A DNA stretch of 64,000 nt from Mesorhizobium shangrilense (lineage in GTDB: Bacteria; Pseudomonadota; Alphaproteobacteria; Rhizobiales; Rhizobiaceae). Positions within the stretch are counted from its first letter, which is position 1. Each line of letters begins with the position of its first letter. The translations under genes were made by a program, and so were the position numbers. This document shows positions 30,567-40,136 of this stretch, piece by piece. The DNA lies in contig NZ_JAQGPN010000001.1 in assembly GCF_028826155.1 (NCBI RefSeq), positions 1,307,501-1,371,500 on the forward strand, in the 5' to 3' direction. The notes under the pieces are model-generated. The model had not been told where the DNA came from. It did no database searches and saw only the letters and a program-made list of their open reading frames with translations.

Positions 30567-30953
30567 TCAGGCGCCGGCCGCGATCAGCGGCCGGTTCTTG
30601 CGGAAGGCCTGCTTGCGCACGATCTTGCCGTCACTGAGCGTGAACAGATCGCAGCCCTCCGCCTCGACGCGGGTGCCGTCGGCGTTGGTGCCAGTGAACG
30701 TCCATTCCGACACCGCGCGGTCGCCGTGCACGAAGTGGCTGTGATGTGCCCAGTGAGCATCGGGCATCGCCTTCCAGACGCCGCTGAAGGCGTTGGCGAT
30801 CGCCTCTGCGCTTTCGAAGCGGACACCGTAGGCCTCCGGGCCGCCGACCGCGTTGAAGACGCAAGTGTCGGCGAAGAAGCTCATCACGCCGTCGATGTCG
30901 TGCCTGTTGAAGGCGTCGAACAGTCGGGCAAGGTCGTCGGCGATTAGCGCCAT
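30567..30953 (-). CDS. tauX: Taurine dehydrogenase small subunit, SnoaL/NTF2-like
   Basis: 128 residues with the cone-shaped SnoaL/NTF2 pattern: FDAFNRHDIDGVMSFFADTCVFN at the start, HFVHGDRAVSEWTFTGTN in the middle and CDLFTLSDGKIVRKQAF near the end. Taken alone it could be any ketosteroid-isomerase-like protein. Placed 25 bases before the flavoprotein and next to tauABC and xsc, it matches the TauX subunit of the TauXY dehydrogenase. How such a protein helps the flavoprotein is not established from the sequence. Confidence 0.8.
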   Translation of the reverse strand: MALIADDLARLFDAFNRHDIDGVMSFFADTCVFNAVGGPEAYGVRFESAEAIANAFSGVWKAMPDAHWAHHSHFVHGDRAVSEWTFTGTNADGTRVEAEGCDLFTLSDGKIVRKQAFRKNRPLIAAGA

Positions 30954-31091
30954 GGTGTGGTCCTCGTATTTTCCGGGCGGCAGGCATGGCTCCGCCGTTG
31001 CCGGGCAGGCCGGCCGATTGAACAGTCGTCAGGTGGGTTGCGGGGCCGCCCTAGTCGGGCGGCGCTGTTGCCGGGTGGCCGGGCGCCGTCA

Positions 31092-31919
31092 TCAGATCTT
31101 GCCCTTCCACGGGATCAGGATCTTCTCCAGGTAACGGAGCAGCAGGTCGAAGGCGAAGGCGAAGATGCCGATGACGATGATGCCCATGATGACGGTGTCG
31201 CTGGCGAGGTATTCGGCGGCGTTCAGCACCATGAAGCCGAGACCCCGGTGTGCGGCCACCATTTCGGCGGCGACCAGCGTGGTCCAGCCGACGCCGATGC
31301 CGATGCGCATGCCGGTGAAGATCTCGGGAAGCGCCGCCTTGAGAATGACCTGGGTGATGACCTGCATGCGGGTCGCGCCCATGGCATAGGCGGCGTGGAT
31401 TTGCTCGATCGAGACCGACCGGACACCGGCGCGTGCGGCAATCGCCATCGGGGCGAAGATCGCCAGATAGATCAGGAACACCTTCGGGAATTCGCCGATG
31501 CCGAGCCAGATGATGATCAGGGGCAGATAGGCGAGCGGTGGCAGCGGTCGGTAGAACTCGATGATCGGGTCGAACAGTCCCCGCACCGTACGGTTGACGC
31601 CCATCAGGATGCCGACCGGGACTGCCGTTATCAGCGCCAGCGCGAAGGCGCCGAGCACGCGGCCAAGGCTGGACAGCGTGTGCTGGGTCAAGGTGGAGTT
31701 GGAGACGCCCTCGGTCATGGCGGCGACGAACTTGTCCCACACGGCGAGTGGCGAGGGCAGGAACAACGGCTTGACCCAGCCCATTTCGGTGATCAGCAGC
31801 CACAGTCCGAACAGCACGAGCGCGGTGACCAGGCTGATATGACCGCTCATCCCGTCGCCGGGCGCTCCGTAGATCTTGCCCGGGCGCACGGGCCTGGCCC
31901 TCGACAGGCGCTCAAGCAT
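31092..31919 (-). CDS. tauC: Taurine ABC transporter permease
   Basis: 275 residues from the ATG at 31919, which overlaps the tauB stop by eight bases. A longer frame from 32024 is inside tauB. The motif [32 protein letters not shown] (around residue 120) and the EAA-like loop [27 protein letters not shown] near 170 are typical of TauC/SsuC/NitT-type permeases, with about six helices. Stop is followed by a 138-base gap to tauX. Confidence 0.95.
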   Translation of the reverse strand: MLERLSRARPVRPGKIYGAPGDGMSGHISLVTALVLFGLWLLITEMGWVKPLFLPSPLAVWDKFVAAMTEGVSNSTLTQHTLSSLGRVLGAFALALITAVPVGILMGVNRTVRGLFDPIIEFYRPLPPLAYLPLIIIWLGIGEFPKVFLIYLAIFAPMAIAARAGVRSVSIEQIHAAYAMGATRMQVITQVILKAALPEIFTGMRIGIGVGWTTLVAAEMVAAHRGLGFMVLNAAEYLASDTVIMGIIVIGIFAFAFDLLLRYLEKILIPWKGKI

Positions 31920-32724
31920 GGAGGAATTTCGGGCTTCCGGACTGCCGCTCGTCGCCATAGATGATGCCGAGGATCTGTTCGCGCATGTCGATGAAATCGC
32001 GGCTGGACTTGATTGCACGGGCATTGCCCTCCTCGAGGAAGCGCCGGTTGAAGTCGAGTTCGTAGGTGTGGGTGATGCGGCCCGGACGCGGCGACATGAC
32101 GATCAGCCGGGAGCCCAGAAACAGGGCTTCCTCGACACTGTGGGTGATGAAGAAGAACATCTTGTTGGTGAGCTGCCAGACCTTGAGCAGGAGCTCCTGG
32201 ATGGTCTCGCGGGTCAGCGCGTCGAGCGCCGCCATCGGCTCGTCCATCAACAGCATCGCCGGGTCGCAGGTCAGTGCACGAGCGATGCCGACGCGCTGCT
32301 GCATGCCGCCCGACAGGTGATAGATCATGTGGCGGTGAAAATCCTGCAGACCGACCAGCGCCAGGTTCTTGGTGGCGAGTTCGCGCCGCTCCGCCTTGTC
32401 TACGCCGCGCAGCTTCAGCCCGAATTCGGTGTTGTCGATGACGTTGAGCCAGGGCAGCAATGCGTGTTTCTGGAACACCACGCCGCGATCAGCGCCGGGG
32501 CCGACGACCTGACGTCCGCCGAGTGTGATGTCGCCCGCGGTCGGGGACATGAAGCCGGCCATCAAGTTCAGCAGCGTGGTCTTGCCGCAGCCGGAGGCGC
32601 CGAGCGCGACGACGAAATCGCCGCTATTGATCTCGAGGTTCACGCCCTTGAGCGCAATGACCGCCTGGTCCGTGTAAAGGCCTGGGTAGGTTAGGCTGAC
32701 ATTGCTGACGTTGAGGGTTTCCAT
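31912..32724 (-). CDS. tauB: Taurine ABC transporter ATP-binding protein
   Basis: 270 residues from the ATG at 32724. Walker A GASGCGKT at residues 42-49, Q-loop [12 protein letters not shown] near 83-94, signature LSGGM at 136-140 and Walker B LLMDEP at 157-162. The [12 protein letters not shown] and MSPRPGRI segments are typical of TauB/SsuB/NrtD ATPases. It powers uptake of taurine bound by TauA. Confidence 0.95.
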   Translation of the reverse strand: METLNVSNVSLTYPGLYTDQAVIALKGVNLEINSGDFVVALGASGCGKTTLLNLMAGFMSPTAGDITLGGRQVVGPGADRGVVFQKHALLPWLNVIDNTEFGLKLRGVDKAERRELATKNLALVGLQDFHRHMIYHLSGGMQQRVGIARALTCDPAMLLMDEPMAALDALTRETIQELLLKVWQLTNKMFFFITHSVEEALFLGSRLIVMSPRPGRITHTYELDFNRRFLEEGNARAIKSSRDFIDMREQILGIIYGDERQSGSPKFLHA

Positions 32725-32801
32725 CGCGCCGCGCCTTTCGGATATTTCGCTGGGAAGAGAGGCAGCCGCCGGCACGCGCACCGGCCGGCGGCGCGCCTGG
32801 A

Positions 32802-33821
32802 TTACTTCGACGCCTCCTTGGCATAGCTACTGTTGACGAAAGGCGCGTAGTCGTCGAGCGCCTTATCGATCTGCTTCTGCGCGACGAGGAACTTGGCGCT
32901 TTCGTTCAACGCCTTGATGGCGCCGCCACCTAGCCAGGTCTCGGACGCCTGCTCGTCCGCATTGGGGAACGACAGAAGGTTCAAAGCCTCGACAGCGCCG
33001 GCGCCATCGCCGCCGATCAACTTGACGATGCCCTGCACTTGCGGGGAGTCCGCCGTCCAGCTTGCCTTGTTCTTGTTGTAGTCGGCGTAGGATTCTGCCA
33101 ACACCTTGGTGAAGGCGGTCATGAACTTCTGATTGTCGGCGGCCCATTTCTTGTCGGCGACGATACCGTCGAAGGTCGGCACGGAGGCCGCGCCGATGGA
33201 CTCGGAATCGGCGATGGTCTTGCCGTCCTTGAGCAGTTCGGTCAGCGCCGGCGGCCAGACATAGGCCGCGTCGATGTCGCCGCGTTGCCATGCGGCAAGG
33301 ATCTGCGGCGGCTTCATGTTGAGGATGTTGACCTCACGCGGATCGACCTTCCACACCTGCTCGAGACCGACCAGGAGGTGGAAGTGCGAGGTCGAGACGA
33401 AGGGGACGCCGACATTCTTGCCCTTCAGGTCCTCCGGCTTCTCGATGCCCGAGCCGTTGCGCACGGCGAGCGCTTCCGACTTGCCGATGTTGTCGAGGAT
33501 CCAGAACAGTTCGAGGTCGACGCCGCGGGTGGCCGCGGCGGTGGTGCCGGTCGAGCCGATCACACCGATCGGCACGTTGCCGGAGGCGAGAGCGGTCGAG
33601 ATGTCGCCGCCCGAGCTGAACTGGCGCCAGTCGATGGTGTAGCCGGCCTCCTTCGCGGCTGCATCGAAACGACCGTCGGCGATGGCCGTGACGAACGGTC
33701 CGACGATCTGCTGGTAGCCGACGACAACGGTCGTCTCGGCATAGGCGAAGCCGGCTGCGAATATACCTGCCGTTAACGATACCGCGCCGGCCAAGTTCTT
33801 GAAATGCTTGAATTCAATCAT
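32802..33821 (-). CDS. tauA: Taurine ABC transporter substrate-binding protein
   Basis: 339 residues, ATG behind AGAGGG. The signal peptide runs to AYA (residue 28). The mature protein has [36 protein letters not shown] and [10 protein letters not shown], characteristic of TauA-type periplasmic binding proteins (type 2 fold, aliphatic sulfonate group). It is the first gene of the minus-strand tau operon and divergent from tauR, as in other taurine loci. Confidence 0.95.
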   Translation of the reverse strand: MIEFKHFKNLAGAVSLTAGIFAAGFAYAETTVVVGYQQIVGPFVTAIADGRFDAAAKEAGYTIDWRQFSSGGDISTALASGNVPIGVIGSTGTTAAATRGVDLELFWILDNIGKSEALAVRNGSGIEKPEDLKGKNVGVPFVSTSHFHLLVGLEQVWKVDPREVNILNMKPPQILAAWQRGDIDAAYVWPPALTELLKDGKTIADSESIGAASVPTFDGIVADKKWAADNQKFMTAFTKVLAESYADYNKNKASWTADSPQVQGIVKLIGGDGAGAVEALNLLSFPNADEQASETWLGGGAIKALNESAKFLVAQKQIDKALDDYAPFVNSSYAKEASK

Positions 33822-33841
33822 GGTTACCCTCTTTGTTTTGG

Positions 33842-33860
33842 TAGCTTCCGGTTAGTCCGG
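33842..33860 (-). promoter_or_regulatory. Candidate TauR direct repeats in the tauA-tauR spacer
   Basis: Read on the minus strand, the spacer contains CCGGACTAA immediately followed by CCGGAAGCTA, two head-to-tail half sites repeated at about 10 bases. MocR-type regulators usually bind direct repeats, and the half sites resemble the CTGGACTTAA-like repeats I recall for TauR of Rhodobacter. They lie 21-39 bases upstream of the tauA start codon. The match is approximate and the role is inferred. Confidence 0.4.
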
Positions 33861-33949
33861 GAACTTGCCGACTTTGGCGTCGGTCTTGGTTCTGGCTCAT
33901 AGGGTTAGAGGAGAGCCCCCGATTGCCTTATATCCAGATTGGAAGTTGA

Positions 33950-35479
33950 ATGACTCCAGTTCGACGACAGGCGGTCATGGCGCACCCGACGGTTTCAGAG
34001 ACAGTGTTCTTCCTCGACCGCTCCAGCCGGGTCGGTTTGCAGGCGCAGATCCGAGAGACTGTGGTTTCTGCGGTCCTCGCTGGCCGCATCCAGCCGGGTG
34101 CGCAACTGCCTTCGACGCGCAAGCTCGCCGCCTATCTCAACATCTCGCGGATCACGGTGACGCTCGCCTACCAGGAGCTGGCGTCGCAGGGCTATGTCGA
34201 GGCGGCGAGCCGTAGCGCCTACCGCATTTCCGACAATCCGCCGACCGGGCTGCTGCCGGCCGAGGCGCCGCAGGCGTCAGGCGACGTCGTCGACTGGTCG
34301 GCCAAGCTGCGGTCGAACTTCATTGTCGCCAAGCCGATGCGCAAGCCGCTGGACTGGCGGCGCTATCCCTATCCGTTCCTCTATGGCCAGATGGACACCT
34401 CGCTGTTCGATCTCACGGCGTGGCGCGACTGCGCCCGGCGTGCGCTCGCGCGCGAGGATTTCGAGCTGATGGCCGGCGACTTCGCTGCCGCGGATGACGT
34501 GCGACTGGTCGACTACATCTCCTCACGCACCCTGCCGAGCCGCGGCATCAGGGCAAGTCACGACGAGATCCTGGTCACGGTCGGCGCCCAGAACGCGCTT
34601 TGGATCGTGACCCAGCTGTTGCTGCGCCAGGGTGCGCATGCTGTCTGCGAGAATCCTTGTCATCCCGATATGAGCGCCTCGCTGATGCTGAGCGGGGCGC
34701 GGGTGACCGCGATCGACGTCGACAAGGAGGGCCTGCCGCCAGAAGCCATCCCTGCACAGGTCGACGCGGTTTTCGTCACGCCCAGCCATCACTCCCCGAC
34801 AGGAGCAACCATGCCGATCGAGCGCCGGATGCGGTTGCTGGAGGCCGCCGCCGAGAAGGACTTCATCATCATCGAGGACGACTATGAGTTCGAGATGAGC
34901 TTCCTCGCGCCGCCGTCTCCGGCACTGAAGGCGTTCGATCGCAGCGGCCGGGTTTTCTATATCGGCAGTTTCTCCAAGTCGCTCTTCCCCGGACTGAGGC
35001 TCGGCTACCTCGTGGCTCCCGCGCCTGTCATCCGCGAGGCGCGTGCCTTACGCGCCCTGATGTTGCGCCATCCGCCCGGCCACCTGCAGCGCACGGCCGC
35101 CTATTTCCTGGCGCTCGGCCACCATGACGCGGTGCTGCATCGCATGCGCGGCGAGTACCACAAGCGCCACATCGTCATGGCCGGGGCGCTGAAGCGCGAG
35201 GGCTTCACCATCGCGGGATCGTCGGCCTTCGGCGGCACGTCCTTCTGGATCGAGGGGCCGAAGGGGCTCGACGCGGACCTGTTGATGGCCGAACTCAGGC
35301 AGGACGGCGTGCTGATCGAATCCGGCTCGCCATTCTTCCCCGACGACGATGGTCCGTGCCGCTTCTTCCGAATGGGCTATTCGTCGATCCCGCGCGGCAA
35401 TATCGATGAGGGAGTCGTGCGAACGGCGGCACGCATCAGGCATCTGATGACGGAAGGGCCGGACAGTCAGGGACGATGA
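33950..35479 (+). CDS. tauR: MocR-type regulator of taurine genes (GntR-aminotransferase fusion)
   Basis: 509 residues from the ATG at 33950; ATG 33977 is an alternative start. Residues about 30-95 form the GntR winged helix (LPSTRKLAAYLNISRITVTLAYQEL). The rest is an aminotransferase class I fold with the pyridoxal phosphate lysine K343 in SFSKSLFPG and the EDDYEFE segment near 310. TauR proteins of this type activate tau genes in the presence of taurine. It is divergent from tauA across a 128-base spacer, which supports the call. Confidence 0.92.
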   Translation: MTPVRRQAVMAHPTVSETVFFLDRSSRVGLQAQIRETVVSAVLAGRIQPGAQLPSTRKLAAYLNISRITVTLAYQELASQGYVEAASRSAYRISDNPPTGLLPAEAPQASGDVVDWSAKLRSNFIVAKPMRKPLDWRRYPYPFLYGQMDTSLFDLTAWRDCARRALAREDFELMAGDFAAADDVRLVDYISSRTLPSRGIRASHDEILVTVGAQNALWIVTQLLLRQGAHAVCENPCHPDMSASLMLSGARVTAIDVDKEGLPPEAIPAQVDAVFVTPSHHSPTGATMPIERRMRLLEAAAEKDFIIIEDDYEFEMSFLAPPSPALKAFDRSGRVFYIGSFSKSLFPGLRLGYLVAPAPVIREARALRALMLRHPPGHLQRTAAYFLALGHHDAVLHRMRGEYHKRHIVMAGALKREGFTIAGSSAFGGTSFWIEGPKGLDADLLMAELRQDGVLIESGSPFFPDDDGPCRFFRMGYSSIPRGNIDEGVVRTAARIRHLMTEGPDSQGR

Positions 35480-35659
35480 ATGGCAGCCGAATTTCCAATG
35501 GACCTCATTTGCCCCGACGGACGTCGATGTCACGGTGCGAGCGCAGGACCGCAATGGTTCGCCAACGCGGCGCCCATCGAGATGGCGTTCAAAGAACTCG
35601 AGGCGCCGCGGCAGCTTCTTCGACGCGGCAGGATATAAGGCTACCGAAACGCGACCGCG

Positions 35660-35929
35660 TCAGACTTTGGGCTTTGCGGTGCGTTTTGCCTTCGCCGGAG
35701 CGGCCGCCGACGCCTTGGAGGCTGCTGCCATCCTGGGCGCGCGCGATCTCTTCACGGCGGGCGGGTCGGGTGGCGCCTGCTCACCGGGCTGGCGACCCTC
35801 GGCGGCCATTTCTACCTCCACCTGTCGCGTCGCTTCCGACCAATGGCGCTCGTGGCTGCCGTGCGAGCGGCCTTCGCGCTCCCAAAGCTCGTAGGCGCGC
35901 GCGCGAATCCTCTTTTCCTTGTCGGGCAT
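35660..35929 (-). CDS. DUF2934 domain protein
   Basis: 89 residues. AAGGAGG lies five to six bases before the ATG. The N-terminal part IRARAYELWEREGRSHGSHERHW matches DUF2934, a short domain common in Rhizobiales. The C-terminal half is lysine, alanine and proline rich (AKAKRTAKPKV), so it could bind DNA or acidic partners. Function unknown. A long plus-strand frame crosses it but has no recognisable residues. Confidence 0.85.
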   Translation of the reverse strand: MPDKEKRIRARAYELWEREGRSHGSHERHWSEATRQVEVEMAAEGRQPGEQAPPDPPAVKRSRAPRMAAASKASAAAPAKAKRTAKPKV

Positions 35930-36006
35930 CTATCCTCCTTGAGCGCCGGGGCGCAGTTCATCAGCGGGATCGACGTCCGACACTTTCCACCCAATCGGGT
36001 TTTCGC

Positions 36007-36279
36007 TCAAGAGCCCGGGTCCGGGTCGCCGCTCTCCCCGACAAGCGCGCCCGCATGGGCGCACAGATCGGCAAAAGCCGCCCGCGCCTCCTCGACGCTG
36101 GCCTTGCCTTCGAGGGCGGCATTCACAACCTCCAGTGCAGACTGATAGAATGGCCCCCGTCGGGCGTGCGGCCAGTCGATCAGGACCTCGCACGCGCCCT
36201 CGACGGAGCGGACGTCGCGAAGCGTGTTGCTGTCGCCCGCCTGCACGCGGACAGGCCTTTCGAACATATGTTTTGTCAT
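36007..36279 (-). CDS. DUF982 domain protein
   Basis: 90 residues from the ATG at 36279; a TTG at 36288 is in frame. The sequence FERPVRVQAGDSNTLRDVRSVEGACEVLIDWPHARRGPFYQSALEVVNAALEGKASVEEARAAF matches DUF982, a family of unknown function found in rhizobia and often near stress or plasmid genes. It is divergent from ku across 131 bases. Confidence 0.8.
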   Translation of the reverse strand: MTKHMFERPVRVQAGDSNTLRDVRSVEGACEVLIDWPHARRGPFYQSALEVVNAALEGKASVEEARAAFADLCAHAGALVGESGDPDPGS

Positions 36280-36410
36280 GCGCCTCAAACCAAAGCTTCC
36301 GCGATCCCGTCGGTATCGCCCGCGAACAATGCTGTCGTGGGCGCTCTGGTTCCGCTTCCTGGAACGGTTAAGCTCCTAGCCCGTTGTCCGGGCTGTCCCT
36401 GGAGGATGAG

Positions 36411-37232
36411 ATGGCAGCACCCCGCGCGGCCTGGAAGGGCTACGTCAAATTCGGCTCGGTGGCATTCGGCGTTAAGCTGATCGGCGCCATATCCGAGGCC
36501 GACAAGATCCATTTCCGCATCCTGAACCGCAAGACGCGGGAGCCGGTGAAGTCGGCCTATGTCGACGAGAAGACCGGCAAGATCGTCAGCGCAGAGGATC
36601 AGGTGAAAGGCTACGAACTCAGCAATGGCGACATGCTCGAGATCGAGCCCGACGACATCAAGGCGCTCAAGCCGGTGTCGGAGCACACGCTCGCAATCAG
36701 TGAGTTCGTCGATCAGGACGAGATCGACCAGCGCTACCTGGAGAAACCCTATTACCTGATCCCGGCGGATCGTGCGTCGTCGGAGAGTTATGCGCTCTTC
36801 CGCGATGCGCTGAAGAAGAAGGGCGCCGCAGCGCGCTCCAGCGTGGTCCTCTACCAGCGTGGGCGCGAGGTTGTCATCGGGCCGAGCGGCAAGGGGCTGG
36901 TCCTAACGACGCTTCGCAACAACAACGAGGTCGTCTCGGAGAAGTCTGCGTTCGACGGGCTGAAAGAGACGAAGGTCGACCCGGAAATGGCGGAGATCGC
37001 CGGCCTGATCATCGAGAAGAAGCAGGGCAAGTTCGATCCCTCGAAGTTCGAGGATACCTACGAGAACGCCCTGATCGAGATGATCCGGGCCAAGCAACAG
37101 GGCAAGGCCCCGCCCAAGCCGGCGCCGAAGCCGAAGGAAAACGTGGTCAATCTCGCCGACGTGCTGCGAAAGAGCCTTGAGAAGGAGGGCGTGAAGGCTC
37201 CGGCCCGGCAGAAAGAGCGGAAGCGGGCATAG
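36411..37232 (+). CDS. ku: Ku protein, non-homologous end joining
   Basis: 273 residues from the ATG at 36411 behind GGAGG; a TTG at 36384 is rejected. The start MAAPRAAWKGYVKFGSVAFGVKLIGA, then FRILNRKTREPVKSAYVDEKTGKIV and the DQDEIDQRYLEKPYYLIPADRASSESYALFRDAL segment are diagnostic for bacterial Ku. The C-terminal lysine-rich tail is present. Bacterial Ku binds DNA ends and recruits LigD. LigD is not in this window, which is normal in rhizobia with several ku copies. Confidence 0.95.
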   Translation: MAAPRAAWKGYVKFGSVAFGVKLIGAISEADKIHFRILNRKTREPVKSAYVDEKTGKIVSAEDQVKGYELSNGDMLEIEPDDIKALKPVSEHTLAISEFVDQDEIDQRYLEKPYYLIPADRASSESYALFRDALKKKGAAARSSVVLYQRGREVVIGPSGKGLVLTTLRNNNEVVSEKSAFDGLKETKVDPEMAEIAGLIIEKKQGKFDPSKFEDTYENALIEMIRAKQQGKAPPKPAPKPKENVVNLADVLRKSLEKEGVKAPARQKERKRA

Positions 37233-37349
37233 GACCATGCGCTTGTCCAGCGGCCCGGGCGTTAGCGCGGGGAGGCTGCAAACGGGATTCGCGCTTGCTT
37301 CGCGGGCGATCTGTGACCATCCTCGCGCCCTCATACGCAGGATCGCCAG

Positions 37350-37691
37350 ATGCCCTCTCTCAGTCTCAGGATCAACCTCGACCCGGAAGGGCGTCTGGGT
37401 CCCGGCAAGATCGATCTACTGGAGCAGATCGCCGCCTTCGGGTCCATCTCGGCGGCGGCGCGCGGCATGGAGATGTCGTACAAGCGCGCGTGGGACCTCG
37501 TCGAGGAGATGAACAGGCTGTTCCCGAAGCCGCTCGTCTCCGCCAAGACGGGTGGCAGGCGAGGGGGAGGGGCCGAACTCACGCCGGCCGGACTGGCGGT
37601 CGTGGCGCGTTTCAGGGCGATCGAACGAGCCGCATCGGCGGTCGCCGAACCGCACCTGCGCGCCCTGCAGCAGGAGATCGCCCAGGACTGA
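37350..37691 (+). CDS. ModE-like winged helix regulator (DNA-binding domain only)
   Basis: 113 residues. The segment LLEQIAAFGSISAAARGMEMSYKRAWDLVEEMNRLFPKPLV is the ModE-type winged helix-turn-helix, followed by the wing GGRRGGGAELTPAG. There is no molybdate-binding (TOBE) domain, so the length is that of the stand-alone family. No mod transporter is near. Its target is unknown, and a role in molybdenum control is only an inference from family. Confidence 0.85.
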   Translation: MPSLSLRINLDPEGRLGPGKIDLLEQIAAFGSISAAARGMEMSYKRAWDLVEEMNRLFPKPLVSAKTGGRRGGGAELTPAGLAVVARFRAIERAASAVAEPHLRALQQEIAQD

Positions 37692-37771
37692 CCCCCGGCC
37701 GCGGATAGCCCGGACGACCCAAACGTTGGTCCACGGTCAAATTCCGGCGCAGATTGCACAGAAGTCGGCTA

Positions 37772-39064
37772 ATGGCGGACAGGACTTCCCCGCCGCAGCC
37801 TCTCCAGCCCTCTCTCGCGCCGATGCCGAACTCCAGGAAAATCTCTCCAGATCAACGCTACGCCGCGTTCCGCCACAGCGCGTTCCTGCGCTTCTGGATC
37901 GCCCGCTTCTTCACCACCTTCGCGACGCAGGTGATGTCGGTGGCGGTTGGCTGGCAGATCTACGATCTGACGCGCGATCCCTTCGATCTCGGACTGGTCG
38001 GCGTCATCCAGTTCGCGCCGGCGCTGTTGCTCGTCCTCGTCACCGGCGCCGTTGCCGACCGGTTCGGCCGCCGGCTGATCATGGGGCTCGCAGGGCTGCT
38101 GGAGACGTGCTGCGCCCTTGCTCTCTTCCTGCTCACCCTGCACGGATTGACTGCGCCGCTGCCAATCTTTGCCGTGCTTGCCGTGTTCGGCGTGGCGCGC
38201 GCCTTCTTCGGCCCGGCCTCCGCCTCGCTGGTGGCAAATCTCGTTCCACCGGAAACCTTCGCCAACGCAGTGGCCTGGAACTCGACAGCATGGCAGACGG
38301 CGACCATCGTGGGTCCCGTTGCCGGCGGCCTGCTCTACGGCGTCGCGCCGGAAGCAGCCTATGCAACCGCGGTCGTGATGCTGTCCGTGGCCTCGATCCT
38401 CATCTTCTCCATCCCGAAGCCGAGACAGCGCAGCGAGGCCGAAAAACCCTCGCTGTCGACCATGTTCGCCGGCTTCCGCTACATCTGGGGCGAAAAGGTC
38501 GTGCTCGGCGCGATCTCGCTCGACCTTTTCGCGGTGCTGCTCTCCGGTGCGATTGCGCTGATGCCTGTCTATGCCCGCGACATACTCGAACTTGGGCCGT
38601 GGGGGCTCGGCCTGTTGCGCGCCGCGCCCGGCATCGGCGCGATCACCGTCGCCATCTGGCTCACAGGCCATCCGATCCGTGACCACGCCGGGGTCGTCAT
38701 GCTGTTCTTCGTCGGGCTCTTCGGCGCGGTGACCGTGGTGTTCGGCCTGTCCACCGTGCCGTGGCTGTCGATTGTGGCCCTAGCGCTGCTCGGAGCCACC
38801 GACATGGTGAGCGTCTATATCCGCCAGACGCTGATCCAGCTGTGGACGCCGGACCGGGTGAGGGGCCGGGTCAATGCGGTGAACATGGTTTTCGTCGGCG
38901 CGTCGAACGAACTCGGGGAGTTTCGCGCCGGCACGATGGCGGCCCTGATCGGCACCGTGCCGGCGGTGGTGATCGGCGGCATCGGAGCCGTTGCGGTCGC
39001 CGGTCTGTGGGCGACGATGTTCCCGGCACTGCGCAAGGTCAGGCATCTCGACGGCAGGGTGTGA
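37772..39064 (+). CDS. MFS transporter, EntS-like (MFS_3) family
   Basis: 430 residues from the ATG at 37772 (a TTG at 37754 is rejected). About 11-12 hydrophobic segments are present, with the motif GAVADRFGRRLIMGLAGLLE near residue 90, the MFS loop 2-3 signature. The family includes enterobactin and drug exporters. Substrate unknown. It converges on the cyclase gene with a 22-base gap. Confidence 0.9.
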   Translation: MADRTSPPQPLQPSLAPMPNSRKISPDQRYAAFRHSAFLRFWIARFFTTFATQVMSVAVGWQIYDLTRDPFDLGLVGVIQFAPALLLVLVTGAVADRFGRRLIMGLAGLLETCCALALFLLTLHGLTAPLPIFAVLAVFGVARAFFGPASASLVANLVPPETFANAVAWNSTAWQTATIVGPVAGGLLYGVAPEAAYATAVVMLSVASILIFSIPKPRQRSEAEKPSLSTMFAGFRYIWGEKVVLGAISLDLFAVLLSGAIALMPVYARDILELGPWGLGLLRAAPGIGAITVAIWLTGHPIRDHAGVVMLFFVGLFGAVTVVFGLSTVPWLSIVALALLGATDMVSVYIRQTLIQLWTPDRVRGRVNAVNMVFVGASNELGEFRAGTMAALIGTVPAVVIGGIGAVAVAGLWATMFPALRKVRHLDGRV

Positions 39065-39086
39065 GGCGGAGCCGAGGCGATCCGGG

Positions 39087-40007
39087 CTAAACCCTGAGCC
39101 GCTTTGGCGCAAAGACCTCCACCGCCTCGGCGTGCCCCTTGATAGGATGGCTGCCGCAGCGCTCGAAAAGGTCGTGCCCCTCGGCCCAGTCCTCGATGAA
39201 CGCAGCACTGGCCAGCGCAGGACGGTCCACGACGCGGGTCAGCGCCTCGACGCTGAATGCCACGTTCACGGCATCGCCGAGCGCGGTGTTGGTCTCCTTG
39301 CCCATCGAGCCGATGGCCGCTTCGCCGACATGCAGGCCGATGCGGCAGTCGAGCGTGATGCCGTATTCGTCGCGCAGCAGTTGGCGGGTCGGCGAGCAGG
39401 CCCAGATCTCGACCGCCCGCAGGGCCTCGGCGGCGTGAAGGGCCTTGAGGCGGATGGCGGGTTCGGTGCCGTGCCAGTAGGCGAAGACGCAATCGCCGAT
39501 GAACTTGTCGATCGAGGCCCCGAACTCGCGCAGCACCGCGCGGCAATCGGCATACCACTCGCGCAGCAGGTCGGCGACCTGCTCGGCGCTCAGCAGGGCG
39601 CTGATCTGGGTGAAGCCCTTGAGATCGGCGACGAACATGGTCATCGCTTGCGTGGCGACCGGAGCGTGGAGAAGCTGCGACATGGTCGTGTTCGGGCTTG
39701 CCGGCCCCGTCGTCCGCGTGGCCCCGATCCCGGAGGTGAAGATCAGCACGCAGTCGGCCAGGCGAATGCGGTCTCCGTCGGCCAGCACGCGGGCGGAGGT
39801 GAGGGCGACCTCGTTGACGTAGCTGCCGTTCGCACTGCCGAGGTCGATGAGCCAGTAGTGCGCGCCGTCCTTGCGTATGGTGGCGTGCTGGCGCGAGACG
39901 CCCGCATCGGACAGGCGAATGGTCACGCCCTCGCTGCGCCCGATGAGGGTGAAGTCCGCCAGCTCGAATGTGTTGCCTGTGATGACTTCCCGCAGAAGGG
40001 CTGACAT
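39087..40007 (-). CDS. FHA-domain class III adenylate/guanylate cyclase
   Basis: 306 residues. Residues about 15-90 form an FHA phosphothreonine-binding domain (IGRSEG, DAGVSRQHATI, DLGSANGSYVN). Residues about 120-300 form a class III cyclase domain, with metal aspartates in VADLKGFT and FIGDCVFAYW and the segment TALGDAVNVAF for transition-state contacts. No membrane segment, so cytoplasmic. FHA implies control by a Ser/Thr kinase. No kinase is adjacent. Confidence 0.9.
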   Translation of the reverse strand: MSALLREVITGNTFELADFTLIGRSEGVTIRLSDAGVSRQHATIRKDGAHYWLIDLGSANGSYVNEVALTSARVLADGDRIRLADCVLIFTSGIGATRTTGPASPNTTMSQLLHAPVATQAMTMFVADLKGFTQISALLSAEQVADLLREWYADCRAVLREFGASIDKFIGDCVFAYWHGTEPAIRLKALHAAEALRAVEIWACSPTRQLLRDEYGITLDCRIGLHVGEAAIGSMGKETNTALGDAVNVAFSVEALTRVVDRPALASAAFIEDWAEGHDLFERCGSHPIKGHAEAVEVFAPKRLRV

Positions 40008-40136
40008 GCGGCTGCCCCTATTGTCAGGCGTAGCGCTGCAAAGCTGTCGTCACATGTGGTCTGCGGCGCGCATCATGCACCGCAAGCCGGTGCACGGTCC
40101 AGCGCTTTGTGGGGCGAGGGTCCGTCCGCGGGCGGT

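Noticed and set aside
35480..35638. 52-codon frame starting one base after the tauR stop
   Set aside because: It has a proper ATG and stop but no ribosome site and no recognisable residues. It could be a remnant or chance frame, and I cannot support it as a gene.
35476..36480. Long plus-strand frame (334 codons) overlapping the end of tauR
   Set aside because: It runs opposite the DUF2934 and DUF982 genes, which have recognisable domains (and, for DUF2934, a strong ribosome site). Its translation is arginine-rich and shows no family features, as expected of an antisense frame in GC-rich DNA.
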